Assembly: GCA_021613535.1 (NCBI GenBank)
Contig: CP075492.1
Location: forward strand, 17,670,001 to 17,734,000
DNA: 64,000 bases
Source of the DNA: Adineta vaga
Taxonomy: Eukaryota; Rotifera
Direction of reading: 5' to 3'
The notes beneath the pieces are model-generated. The model made no database searches, was not told the origin of the DNA, and saw only the letters and a program-made list of their open reading frames with translations. Shown piece after piece: positions 47,422-58,370 of this stretch; the stretch's first letter is position 1; each line of letters opens with the position of its first letter. The position numbers were made by a program, and so were the translations under genes.

Positions 47422-48093
47422 ATAACTGACTAATAAAGTGTTCTTATTTGCTTGCCTTTTTCGCAGCACATATGCACTGCATGAAAACATAAACGTGCAT
47501 TATTCATGTTTCATTTCATACGTATAAATTTCTTTTTCATCAGACGGAAATTTTTTTTTGCATTACCACCATATAGTCTTTCATTATCGATTGAATACAA
47601 TAGTAACATATCTTTTATTAAGTCGATATTAAATATCATAAAAACGATTCTTTATAAGGGTGATTTAAAAAATATGTAGGGACAATCAGTTTGAACCGAT
47701 GAAACTTCCTATAGTTCCTGTAAAATTTCAATGTACTTTCATACCATTTACTCACACGCGCACTGTCAAGAAACAATGTTTACTCATTTTACGTAGGCGA
47801 CTATGAGACTTCTTTTTGTACTTTTTTGCGAGTCATTTGATGAATTTCAGGTGTCGAAAAAGTAATAAGATGGATGAATCCATGAGAGATGAGGCGTTTG
47901 GTATTCGATATTTGTATAACGAAGAGACTCGTATGACTTTTAATTTTCCTATTATTCCGTTCCATTTTATCATTAACGTGCATGTTCTTCTATTCCACTT
48001 TGAAATATTCACAATACGATTTTATGCGTGTTTCTCTTTTTGTTTATTCATTTTAGACTATTATTTTAATTACATTAAGCTACACAGCAATCT

Positions 48094-50983
48094 ATGGCAT
48101 CAGTAATTATTATTCTGACTTTAACTTTTGTCTGTTCATACTGTCAATTATCGGTCGTTTCACGATTTCAACATAAATATAGTTCTTTAAAAAATGATGA
48201 TAAATTGATGTCAACAATCACAACGAATATCAGTGGCATTTGTTCGCATTGTTTTAATAGTACGTGTAATCTACCATCTGGTTATTGTTTTATTGACAAA
48301 TTATGTCTTAAAGATGGTGATGCTCTTTATACTTGTCTACAATGTAATTCATCTCAAAATCAATTTGAATGGTCTTATAATTCAGCATGTTCAGCTGGGG
48401 ATATACGTTGTTCTAACACTCAGTTTATAGCACAACATCTATGTAATGCATCAGTCATCAATGCATTCTATCAAAACTTTCAAAATGCAACGGTCACTCT
48501 ATATAATCCCAAGTGTTCTAGTTTATCGTGTCAACCTGGTTTTTTCTTTTCAACATTTGTCAATAATAGTAATAACATATCACAAACAGTTTTGTTCTCT
48601 TGCTGTCCAGGTTACTTTTGTCCTGATGGTCAAGCATGCATGATACCTTGTCGTGATGCAGCGTACTGCCCATCACCTTTGCTACCAAAAAATGGCTTTT
48701 GCCTCACTGATGTTGATTGTTCACAAAGTGCGCCCACTCAGTTCAATAAATATGGCTGTGGTGGTTCATCTGTCGAAGGCTTCTGTCAATCTGGATCTTA
48801 CTGTCCAAATTCATCCATAAAAATATCATGTAAAAACTTGGATTCTGCCTATTGTCCATCAGGAGTGACAGATCCCATTGTCTGTCCCATTGGCTTTACG
48901 TGTCAAGATGGTATTTTAGATAATGCTCGGATTTTTATTATAGCAATGGTTATTGTTTTAGTTCCACTCGTCTTTTTAATTCTACTTCGTTTTATCGTAA
49001 ATGCAAAAATTATACAATGTATAGTAAGAACATATGAACATTGCGCATGCTGTTCTCTAGAAGACAGTATTCGACGAAAGAAAATATATATTGTAGAACA
49101 AGAAGAGACAAGTGATTATTTTAAGATTCCTATAGATCTATCAACAACAAACAATAATGGTTTCAAAATTGATTTGGAAAATGCCAGATTGAATATACCA
49201 AAATGGGAAAAATCTAATAAAGGCTTTACATTTTCTATTCAAAGTGGACAAATAAATGGTATTATGGGTCAATCAGGATGTGGAAAGACAAGTTTACTTT
49301 ATACGATTCAAGGACGAAAAAGTTTGCAGAAAGATGGTAAAATTGTAATTAGTGATACAAGCAAAAAAAATAGTCATTGGCATCCATTGCATACATGGCT
49401 CTCTGATTTAGTTGGTTATGTTCCACAAGAAGATGTGATGCATTCAGATTTCACTGTTTTCGAAACTGTCTATTTTTCGGCACGTTCACGACGATTAAAA
49501 GATGATAGACAAACGATTCGAAATGATGTCAATTTTGTCTTAAACAAATTAGATATGACACATAAAGCGTATACAATGACTGAAAAATTATCTGGAGGTA
49601 AATAGTTTCATTCAATATATATCCTATGTTTTTGTTATTTTTTATTATATAGGAGAGAAAAAACGTGTTAATATTGCCATGGAAATTGTTGCTTGTCCAA
49701 AAATTTTATTACTTGATGAGCCAACATCAGGTTTAGATACTGTTGTTTGTGATAAAGTATTTAAATTATTGAATATTATCAAACAAAATCGATTGTATCC
49801 AGTAAATATTATTTTAATTATACATCAACCAAGTTATGAATTGTTTCAGAAAATTGATCATTTGATTTTGCTTAATCCTGATTGTTATTTGGCTTATTAT
49901 GGTCGACGAGAAGATGCTCTACAACATTTACATAATCAAGTTCATTTGAATGAAGGTAGTGAAGAATATCAACAAATATACAAATCAAAGAATGATTGTG
50001 ATTGTTGTATTTATGCATTAGCTCATTATCCGAACAAAGCAGCTGTCGAAAACCAATCAATTACACCACTAAAATGTAAAAATCCTTTTATAATTAATTT
50101 GAAGTCAATAAACATACAATCAATATTTTTGCCAATTATCTACGTTATTCATCGTACATGTGTACAGATGTTTCAACGAAATTATGCAATCGAAGCTACG
50201 TATGCTTTAGCTTTTTTCCTATTAGGTTTAATTATTGGTCGTTTATTTCGAAATCAAGCACAATCTTGTAACATCAACTCATTATCAGCAATTTATTTTA
50301 TGATTAGTCTAGGCTTTGGTATGGCAACATGTATTACTAGTCAACGTTTATTTGGTATAGAAATGGTTGATAAAACGTTTATAAGAGAAACAAGAAATTC
50401 CTATCATCCAATTCAGTATTGGTTAGCAAAAACATTGGTCGATTTAATTCATTTATTTCTTTATCCTTTATTATTTTTAACCATGTTATATATTGAAATA
50501 ATACCAAGATCGAGTTTTGCTGATTATTATTCAGTATTACTTGCCATGGCTTTTGCTTGTTCAGGTATTGGACAATTTGTCTCAGTTGCCTGTCAAAAAA
50601 CTGAAAACGCTTATTTAGCAGCAACATTAGTTACTCTCCTCTCTTGTTTTATTAGTGGATTCAATCCAACAAAAAGTGAAACATTACACAATTTAGTTTA
50701 TCTATCATTTTCAAGACATGTTCAACGACAACTTTTTATTTATGACACAGAAAAATATGTTCAGAACACATCAACAATTAGTTTGTGGAATACTCAAATT
50801 GATGCTCTAAGTATTCATTATTCTTTTGGAGATAATGAAGGATCAATAGCTTATCTAGTGATTATTGGTATAATAATGCGCTTTTTAACAATAATTTTTC
50901 TTTATGGAAGATCAGAATATCGATCAACATTTCGATTTCAGTCATCGAAATTATTCGATCTAATAGGTTATCAACCTCGATAA
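48094..50983 (+). CDS. ABCG-family half transporter with an extracellular Cys-rich N-terminus
   Basis: Exons 48094-49597 and 49653-50983 join across a 55-bp intron that splits the signature motif, giving 944 residues. Order: signal peptide (1-20), a Cys-rich ectodomain of about 250 residues with repeated YCPSG/GYFCPDG motifs, a TM helix (about 278-300), then the nucleotide-binding domain: Walker A GQSGCGKTS (about 391), VPQEDVMHSDFTVFETV, signature LSGGEKKR (about 499) and Walker B ILLLDEP (about 517). Six TM helices of the ABC2 type follow. It would work as a dimer exporting lipids or other hydrophobic compounds. This layout resembles plant ABCG24/28-type proteins and protist ABCGs more than human ABCG2. 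All ATPase motifs look intact. Confidence 0.88.
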
Positions 50984-51110
50984 ATAAACAAGATATATGA
51001 TATACATATTTCTCACTTTTGTCTTCCTAGTTTGTTTTTCTATTCTTTCACCAAATAAATAATGAAATGTAGAATGTTTTCATTTCTTCCGAAAACACGT
51101 TGAATTCATT

Positions 51111-51201
51111 AGGGCGTGGGTGTGCGTGTGGTTCACGGTATCGGTTAACAAGAGACTCACCCACACCCACACCCACACCCACACCCACACCCACCCTCAA
51201 G
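51111..51201. repeat. Telomere-like hairpin element 17
   Basis: A short G-rich arm (AGGGCGTGGGTGTGCGTG) faces a long C-rich arm with about eight CACCCA-type units ending CACCCTCAAG. This is the longest uninterrupted telomere-like run in the window. Confidence 0.85.
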
Positions 51202-51280
51202 ATGGAAAGTCAATGAATAAAAATGAAACACAAAAGAAACGGAAATAACAACGAGGTCTAAATAATTGCGAGGCGAATAA

Positions 51281-51340
51281 GAGGGCGTGGGTGGGTGTGG
51301 GTGCGTGTCTGGGTAATAAAAGGACACCTACACCCTCGAG
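51281..51340. repeat. Telomere-like hairpin element 18 (GGGTAATAAAAGG loop)
   Basis: GAGGGCGTGGGTGGGTGTGG faces GGACACCTACACCCTCGAG around CTGGGTAATAAAA, the same loop as element 13. Confidence 0.85.
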
Positions 51341-51549
51341 AAATAAACGTGATGAATAGATAAATAATTTGTCCAACAGACAGAAATGAAATTTCGTTCG
51401 CTGATATGTTTGAAGAGATTTTGAAATCATGTCATAGAAATGATTAGATTAAAACAAAATTTGATGAATGATATTTTGAAAAAGGTTTTCTTCAAATTGA
51501 TTATTATCATAAATCAGATTTAAAAATTGACTATTTAGATGAAAAGAAA

Positions 51550-53170
51550 ATGATTTTTTATGTTGGTAGTTTCCATCAGCTATTGTTCTCTTATGTTTTA
51601 TTTGCATTTGTTGCCATTTCAATCTTTTTCTTTATTCTGTTAATGGTATCGAACGAATGTTGGAATTTTCGTGTTGGACGAGAATTTTTAGAGAGTATTT
51701 CATGGCCTTCTGTGCTTCGCAAAACAATTCATGATCGATGTTATTGCCGTCGATGTTATCCGTCTAATCTTCCAGATACACTCACTGTCGCTCATTATAC
51801 ATACGTTATTCCACGTGGATGGACTCGTTTTGCTGTTTCTGTTGATGAAATTTTCTTCAATCATCATAATGTATGGAAAACATGGTTGAATTGTTATCAT
51901 GGAACAAGTATTGAAAGTGCAAAATCGTGTGTTGAACATCGACAGTTACTTTTACCTACTGATGTTACTATGCATGGAAAGAAACTAGAAATACGAGATG
52001 GTCATATTTCAGGAGAACATTATATTTTTACAACACCATCAATTAGTTATGCTGGACTGGATTGCTATGCTCATACATATGACTTTATATCTCCTCATAA
52101 TTCAAGACCTTATACTATAAAAGTAGCATTACAATGCAAACAAAAATATGACTCAATTATTGTTCAATCTGAAACAGTTGGTGCAGGTGAGAGCGGAACA
52201 AAAATATGTCCTTATATCCCAAATGATGAATTAGAATGGAAAACACAACATCGATCATCTGTTATGATCTATGGATTATTGCTAGAAATAAAAAGATACA
52301 ATGAAAATCTAGGCATTGATCCAACACCACGACCATCGCCATCATCAGTCATTCGTGATAAAGGTATGGAGATATTAATAAATACAATATAGAATCTTTT
52401 CTTGCTAGTCAAAACGACTGTGCGTTTTAATTTATATACTACATATGATAATTTTGTTACATAGGAATATGGACTGTAAAGAAACCAATTGCGAGACATT
52501 CGCCACCAGATAGATCTCCAGATACAAGAATTCCTATACCATCGAGTATAGATCCGAAGGATATAGATACCATTAAAAAGTGTTCAATATCAAAATGGGA
52601 TATTATTGTTTTGATAATGTTTATAGTTGCAAATATTTTACCGATAGCTCTTTTAACTGTTGGTCAAATCTACAAATTCGATTGTCCAATTGAACCATTG
52701 ATTCCACAATGGATGACTGTTTTTGGAGCTGTAATTTTAGGTTATTTTAGTCTCATATTCATTATGGTAAGATTTTAGCATGTATTTCTTGGATTAATAT
52801 ATTATTTATAGGGATCTATAATATTCAAATGTTGTGCTTCTTATAAAGGTATAGTAGAGTGTATTGGTGGCGTCCTCCTAGAGCCGTTAATAATATTCTT
52901 TCTGGCATGGCTAATCCTGGTAGAATATAAACATATTTTTTTTGAAATATTAGAAGATATATCTTTATTTTATTTTGATAGGGAGGTGTGTGGATATTGT
53001 CTGCGAAATCGAGTGTTCAACACGATCTACCTAATAAACCAAATTATTGCCAAGAAAATCTATACAAGTTCGCATTGGGTTTTCTACTTGCAGTGTATGC
53101 ATTGATTGTTCTTATTTTCTTATGTGGTGGTATTACATATCTTATTTCCAAGCTACGAAAATGTATATAA
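51550..53170 (+). CDS. Fusion of an ADP-ribosyltransferase-like domain and a TMEM272-like membrane domain
   Basis: Exons 51550-52363, 52465-52766, 52812-52919 and 52982-53170 join in frame (1,413 nt, 470 residues). After an N-terminal TM helix (about 11-33), residues 60-265 hold WLNCYHGTSIESA (His117), YIFTTPSISYA (Tyr158/Tyr167) and NDELEW (Glu227/229). This looks like the H-Y-E layout of PARP-type ADP-ribosyltransferases, but the match is weak and the activity is inference. A proline-rich linker (about 290-310) leads to a four-TM TMEM272-like domain with the signature DCPIEPLIPQW, a GGVWILSA motif and a later NYCQENLYKFA segment. All four exons are needed for one frame, which supports a true fusion. 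Confidence 0.7.
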
Positions 53171-53564
53171 TGCATTTTTAATCGAGATTTTATTATAAAT
53201 CTATTATAAAAAAAATCAAACATTTTCTTCATTGATTCGAAAAAATCTTTAAGGAAGATGAGAGCGTCGTTTAATTCTTTTTATTAATACTATAATTTCA
53301 TCTCATATTTAAAATAAAAGTTCATAAAGAATTTTATAACGACTATAACTGATGCATTTTATTTTTATTGTATAATTCAGTATTATTTCATCTTTTTCTT
53401 ATAATTTGTGTTATAGAATATTTTTACTTATATATTCATTATTTTCTGTGTACTGAGAAAGTAAATATATTACTAGAATCCGTCAACGCATCCATTCATT
53501 CGTTTACACACATAATTTTCGAAATGACAATCAGATTTTGATGACTTTTGAGTATTGATGAGTT
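53171..53564. other. Intergenic, AT-rich
   Basis: Nothing recognised up to the transposon end. Confidence 0.3.
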
Positions 53565-54677
53565 CCCATGTCGAGAAAATCGCCGCGATTTTTGCGATTT
53601 TAAAAAAAATCGGCGTAAAATCGCGATTAATCATATTTTTAAAAAAAATCGCCGATTAAATCATGTTTAATCATGATAATGATGAAAGAAACGATTTTTA
53701 AGAAATCGCCGATTAATCGCAACGATTAATCGTGATAGATTGGAATTTTTTACGTCAGGTGTACGATTTTTCTTATATTACCTTAAGTTTGATATATTCA
53801 TACATAATTTCTATTTTACATATATCAGATTATGTTTTTAGACATTTAATTACAAGATAAAAAATTATTGTTGAATTTGATGTCGTTAGTGTCGCGTTCA
53901 TTTGGTTGGGTATTCATTATATAGACTAACGTCTCGTCTGTCGTCTATGGTCTTTGTAATCATTATTTCATTATGTATAGAAGAAAATTTGCTAAGTCTT
54001 AGAACACGACTTATTTATTGATTTCTTTTAGATTTTATCACTATACTTTTGAATCAAGTTGAAGTTCCAGTATTAATAACAAGTGCTGAATCTGTAAGCA
54101 TCATAGGCATAAATATATTCACTTTTCCTTCTAATTTTTTTTCTAATTAGGTTCACAAATCAAGTATTAATCGAAGAAACTGATCGTTTTGAAATTCCAG
54201 CTGCAAAAACAGCATAGCGAAACTCTTTTTACTCTCCTTCTTTATCTTAATATTTTTTTTGTATTATAACTATATTTTCTCGTTCATATCTCTACATGTG
54301 TTAATTGTAACTTTCTTTCTCGTTTTATTGTATATGTACTGTGATCTTTCTCATGTGGTTTTTCTTTCCAAAATCAATTTAACTGTAACAGGCGTTCTAG
54401 TGAATAATTGTAGTTGAATAAAATATGATTTAAAAACCTAGCTATATCTATTCCATCAGCTTGTAGGAAAACTACCGATTAATCGCGATTATACCGAATA
54501 TAATCGGCGATACTACTGCAGTAATACATTGAAAAATCAGCGATAAATCGTGATAAATCATGGTAATCGTCACAAATATCGTGAAAAATCGGCGATTAAT
54601 CGCTGATTAATTGGACGATTATCGTTTCGATAAATCGCGATATATCGCCAATTTTTGAGCGATTTTCATGACATGGG
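53565..54677. mobile_element. Second non-autonomous CCCATGT-ended transposon, ATCG/CGATTAATCG arrays
   Basis: The left end CCCATGTCGAGAAAATCGC matches the inverted right end CCCATGTCATGAAAATCGC at 17 of 19 positions. TT lies on both sides, a 2-bp target duplication. Subterminal regions (53575-53740 and 54470-54665) are packed with variants of AATCGCCGATTAATCG. The first seven bases and the 2-bp duplication match the element at 32309-34283, although the subterminal motif is different. The middle holds two possible exons (below) but no transposase. Confidence 0.85.
54034..54217 (+). pseudogene. Possible 3' exons inside the CCCATGT transposon
   Basis: After a TTTTAG acceptor the sequence reads ITILLNQVEVPVLITSAES up to a GTAAGC donor. 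After TTCTAATTAG another reads FTNQVLIEETDRFEIPAAKT and a stop. The phases of the two do not match cleanly. They could be the last exons of a lost transposase or of a captured gene. Confidence 0.3.
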
Positions 54678-55088
54678 TTTAAGAGTAAAAATTTGAATAA
54701 GAGAAATATAGTGATGCAAACGATTTGACACATTGTAGATATCTTCTATCATCATTTATACACCTGCACATTCGTAACTTTATCTGACGTAGTGGTTTTA
54801 AAAAACCTGACATCAAGTAAATGTGTGTAATCGATTCATCACACGATAGTGAAGACGCACATACCTGATTGAAGATAATTAATATATCATACATGATGCA
54901 TGATTTTCGATCCTTTCTTGTTTTTCTCCCGACCACACAAATACATGAATATCATATTTTCGTTATCAAAAACAAGTCTGAAATGACTTTCGCCTCTTCA
55001 TTTTCAAAGAATATAAATCTATTGTATAAATAACATTTCATCATTTAAATTGAAAACAACTTGACATTAAACAAACACTTTACACGCA
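54678..55088. other. Intergenic, AT-rich
   Basis: Presumed promoter region of the Gly-rich gene; nothing else recognised. Confidence 0.3.
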
Positions 55089-55941
55089 ATGTCCAACAAT
55101 CATTTGAATTCTACAATGCTTACGAAAAACTACTATACGAATCAAATTAGTACAACTTACCCTGTTCATCAGTCCTATCAAAATACTTCGTACTATCCTG
55201 ATTTAAATAGTTCACGTCGTCATCATCGTGTAGTTCGGTCAAATCTATCATCAACGATGCAAGGTAATTATAGACAAATGTTTTCATATCTCGACTAAAT
55301 AATATTGTATCGATAGGAGAGAAAAAAGTTACCGGTTAGAATATGCTATGTTTTCTTTCTTTCAAAAGTGTCAACCGTGAAATGATGATAAAAGATACAT
55401 ATACTCATATCTGATTTCTTTTCTCTTCCTATTTCTAATTACCTATTCAGCAATAGCATTATTTTATGTTTTAATGACAAACGTAAAGAATAGTTAGATG
55501 AGTGAGAACATAAAGTAGACACAAAAAAAAGATTATTTCAAACTATCTGAATATATTTTACTTTAAGAATCGACAAGAAACAATCGTCATTTAGCTGCAC
55601 AGGCCCCTTCCACTAGACAATATCGTTGGCACAACTATGGAGGTTCTGGAGCAATGGGAAATATGATGATGGTTGGTATTCCTCTTGCAGCTAGTGGTTT
55701 AATGATGGGTCTACAATCTGTACCTCAAGGCAATTTCTCAGGAGGATTTGGTAATGTTTTTAGTCAAATGGGTGGTTTTAATGGTTCAGGTTTGCAAGAT
55801 GTAGTTCCTGTTGGTGCTTTAGGAGATATCGGAGCTGGTTTCAGTGATATAGGTTCTGGTCTAGGTGACATCGGTTCGAATTTAGGTGATATAGGTGATA
55901 TCGCGAGTAATATATTTGATATAGCTGGTAGTTTGTTTTGA
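55089..55941 (+). CDS. Small protein with a glycine-rich GDIG-repeat tail
   Basis: Exons 55089-55263 and 55568-55941 join in frame across a 304-bp intron (549 nt, 182 residues). The N-terminal half is Asn/Ser/Tyr-rich with no signal peptide and a basic patch (SSRRHHRVVR). The second exon is hydrophobic and Gly-rich, with a run of about six repeats of GD(I/L)G or SDIGSGLGDIGSNLGD. I recognise no domain. The Gly-rich tail could be a structural or membrane-associated low-complexity region. The gene model rests on splice sites and frame only. Confidence 0.55.
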
Positions 55942-56411
55942 TGTGATACTTCGTTTTTTATACTCAAATGTGTTTTTTTTCTATAGGAATTGATTATATA
56001 TATATTCTTTTTTCATATCCGAAGTAGGACATAAGTATTTTTACTTGTCCTACTTCAGATTTTATATGTTCTGCATTTTGTCATATATATTTTTCTATTT
56101 GTACTTTTGAAATTGTTCTTTTATGAATTAATTTCAATATGAAAGAGATAAACAATCGACATTGTGAATATCGATGTGAAAAACTTATTCAAAAGTAGAT
56201 TCCACATCTTCAATAAAGATTCAACTAATTGGGGCTATTAATTATTTATTAACAACTATAAAATGTGTTTTGAAGCCATTATTTTGTGCAAATAACGTCA
56301 ATTGTGTGTGTGTGTGAGCCTGTCTCTAACTGACACCCATACCCTTTTATACATTTTATTCTTATCTTTATCCATATAAATCTTTTTTTTAAACATATTT
56401 TTATTATACAA
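55942..56411. other. Intergenic, AT-rich, with hairpin 19
   Basis: A palindromic AAGTAGGACATAAG...TTGTCCTACTT (about 56024-56057) lies past the Gly-rich gene. Element 19 is listed separately. Confidence 0.35.
56303..56347. repeat. Telomere-like hairpin element 19 (decayed)
   Basis: A (TG)n-like left arm faces TGACACCCATACCCTTT. The weakest full member. Confidence 0.45.
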
Positions 56412-57635
56412 ATGGCCATGGCAAACAACACAACACAATGTTTCAAATGTCAGAAATATGAAAAAATAATAGTTCTTTGCAAAGGTTGTTCAAAGAAATT
56501 TTGTCAAACAGATTTCAATGAACATCAACAATTATTAAATGAAGAATTAAACTTAATTATTAATGATTATAATCAATTTAGACAAAAGATAAATGAACAA
56601 AAACAAAATCCACAAAATCATTCATTAATCAAACAAATTGATCAATGGGAAACAATAATTCTATTCGAATAATTCAACAAACAGCTGAACATTGTCGACA
56701 AAAAGTTATTGAATATTCTAAAATAAGTGTGGAAGAGATTGAAGAAAAGTTAAATAAATTAAGTGAACAAATCAAAGAAATTCAACGAGAAAATGAATTT
56801 AATGAAATTGATTTAAATGATCTAAAAAGAGAATTGAGTAAGTTGAATATGTTATAGATTTTTAATCTTGAAGATAAATGAAGAAATAGAAAAGAATTAT
56901 AATTTGATTTTATAAAAAGAACTTTCGAAATAATTTAAAATCATATTCATTTTTTTTTCTTTGTGATTCAATTCAGTTTAAATTTAATATTAAAATAAAT
57001 TCTAAACGATATCATTTTCACCGTTTTAATTGAAATAAATGTTTTATTCTTTAAAAAATGTTTCTTCTTCTCAAAATAATATTTTCCATTCTATAATGTT
57101 TCATGTTGTCAAATCAATTTCATTCATTTCTTTTCTCGTCTTCGATTATACGATCAAAATAAGGAAAATTCATTTTATCAATAAAAATTGAATCAATTCT
57201 TTAATGAAAAAAAAGAATCTTTTTTATCCTTGTGCGTTTAGAAGCAAAATTTCAACAATACGGAGTTATTGTCGCGGGAGGAAATGGAAATGGAAGTCTA
57301 GTAAATCAACTCAATAGTCCTCATGGAATTTTTGTTTGTGAAAACCAAACGATTTTCATTGTTGATGATAAAAATCATCGTGTTCTTGAGTGGAAATGTA
57401 ATGGAAAACAAGGACAAATCATTGCAGGTGGGAATGGACAAGGAAACAGAATAGATCAATTGAATGGACCAACAGATATGATTGTTAATTCACAAAATAA
57501 TTCCATTATCATTGCTGATCATGACAACAGACGAGTAATGCGATGGTCACGAGATCAAAAACAAGAAATTCTTATTCAAAATATTAAGTGTTGGGGTTTA
57601 ACAATGGATTCATATGTATATCTTTCTGTTTCTGA
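56412..57635 (+). pseudogene. B-box/coiled-coil/NHL gene, frameshifted and 3' truncated
   Basis: Exon 1 (56412-56837) starts with a B-box-like zinc site (CFKCQKYEKIIVLCKGCSKKFC, quoted here only for its Cys/His pattern C-x2-C...C-x2-C-x4-C...H), then a coiled coil. A single missing A in the run at 56650-56652 shifts the frame; the next frame continues NNSIRIIQQTAEHCRQKVIE. A GTAAGT donor and an acceptor at 57241 join exon 2 (57242-57635), which has two and a half NHL blades (VIVAGGNGNGSLVNQLNSP; IIADHDNRRVMRW). The propeller stops in mid-blade exactly where hairpin 20 begins. TRIM-like proteins with this order are usually E3 ligases or RNA regulators, but no RING is present. Confidence 0.65.
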
Positions 57636-57694
57636 TGAGGGTGTGGGTGGTATATTTATTCACAATGACACCCACACCCCACCCACCCCTCACC
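57636..57694. repeat. Telomere-like hairpin element 20, cutting an NHL gene
   Basis: GAGGGTGTGGGTGGTAT faces GACACCCACACCCCACCCACC. The NHL reading frame ends at its left edge and does not resume on the right. Confidence 0.85.
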
Positions 57695-58260
57695 TAAACC
57701 CGTTTTTTCCTTGTCAGTTCAAAAAGCGAAGAAAAAACACTGCTTATCACAACACGCTTCATTCTTACAATGTGTTTTCCATATATACTACCATGATATA
57801 TAAAGCAAACATAAGTACAGAATGGAACTATATCATCCAAACTGGATAAAAGCCATCGTTTTATCTATCGTACCATACGAAACAATGGACTACCGGTTGT
57901 AACTATTCTAGCAGAATCCATGTGAAGGAATGAAGCATTTAGACAGAATGATACCATCATATTTGAATCTATGAAAATCCTTTAAGACTTACGAAAGTTT
58001 TTGATTCACGCTAATAACGTCAAAAATGAAAATTATAGAAGTACCAATCGTAAGACATGTTCACAATGAAAAGTGAGAACACGAGAAATCTCTTACACTC
58101 TCAAGTATCCGAAAAGTATGTCTATCTGTTTTTTGTTGATTTTCAAGAAGAAAATATTTATTTCAAAGTTTTTCTTTGTCATTTCTCTTCATTTACGAAT
58201 TGCATCTATTCGAACATATTTACGCGCAAACAGTTTCTCGAACATTCAACATATTCATTT
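57695..58260. other. Intergenic
   Basis: No NHL continuation and no other exon is seen between hairpin 20 and the SECIS element. Confidence 0.4.
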
Positions 58261-58307
58261 CTCAGACTGTCAACAGTCACTAACGTGTTTTTGTTGACAA
58301 TCATCAT
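58261..58307 (-). promoter_or_regulatory. SECIS element of the deiodinase-like gene
   Basis: Read on the minus strand: ATGAT, an 11-nt arm GATTGTCAACA, an A-rich loop start (AAAA) with a CAC/GTG mini-stem, the complementary arm TGTTGACAGTC, then TGAG. All 11 pairs form (one G-U), the two UGA-type strands face each other as the required non-Watson-Crick quartet, and the A run sits at the apex, so it fits a type II SECIS. It starts 63 nt past the stop codon, in the 3' UTR position needed for selenocysteine insertion. Confidence 0.85.
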
Positions 58308-58370
58308 TCGACTACGTTGAAGTTCATAGAGTAGATCAATTCGTAAGAAAGAAGAGAAAATCAAAGATAA

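Larger units (their letters stand above)
46203..48093. other. Intergenic, AT-rich, with a gene remnant and hairpin 16
   Basis: Simple repeats include (AG)n near 46955-46967. A minus-strand remnant at about 47135-47365 and hairpin 16 are listed separately. The stretch 47422-48093 contains no exon I can support and probably includes the ABCG promoter. Confidence 0.35.
50984..51549. other. Intergenic with two telomere-like hairpins and decayed coding sequence
   Basis: Elements 17 and 18 lie here. After element 18, the frame leading to the ATG at 51550 reads ISFADMFEEILKSCHRND, then two in-frame stops, then FLQIDYYHKSDLKIDYLDEK. It may be the remains of an older upstream coding region. Confidence 0.4.

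Noticed and set aside
43664-51430. Shared peptide FLEGVGVLLLPRH in minus-strand frames near 43.8 and 51.3 kb as a protein motif
   Set aside because: It is only the translation of telomere-like hairpins 13 and 18, which share sequence.
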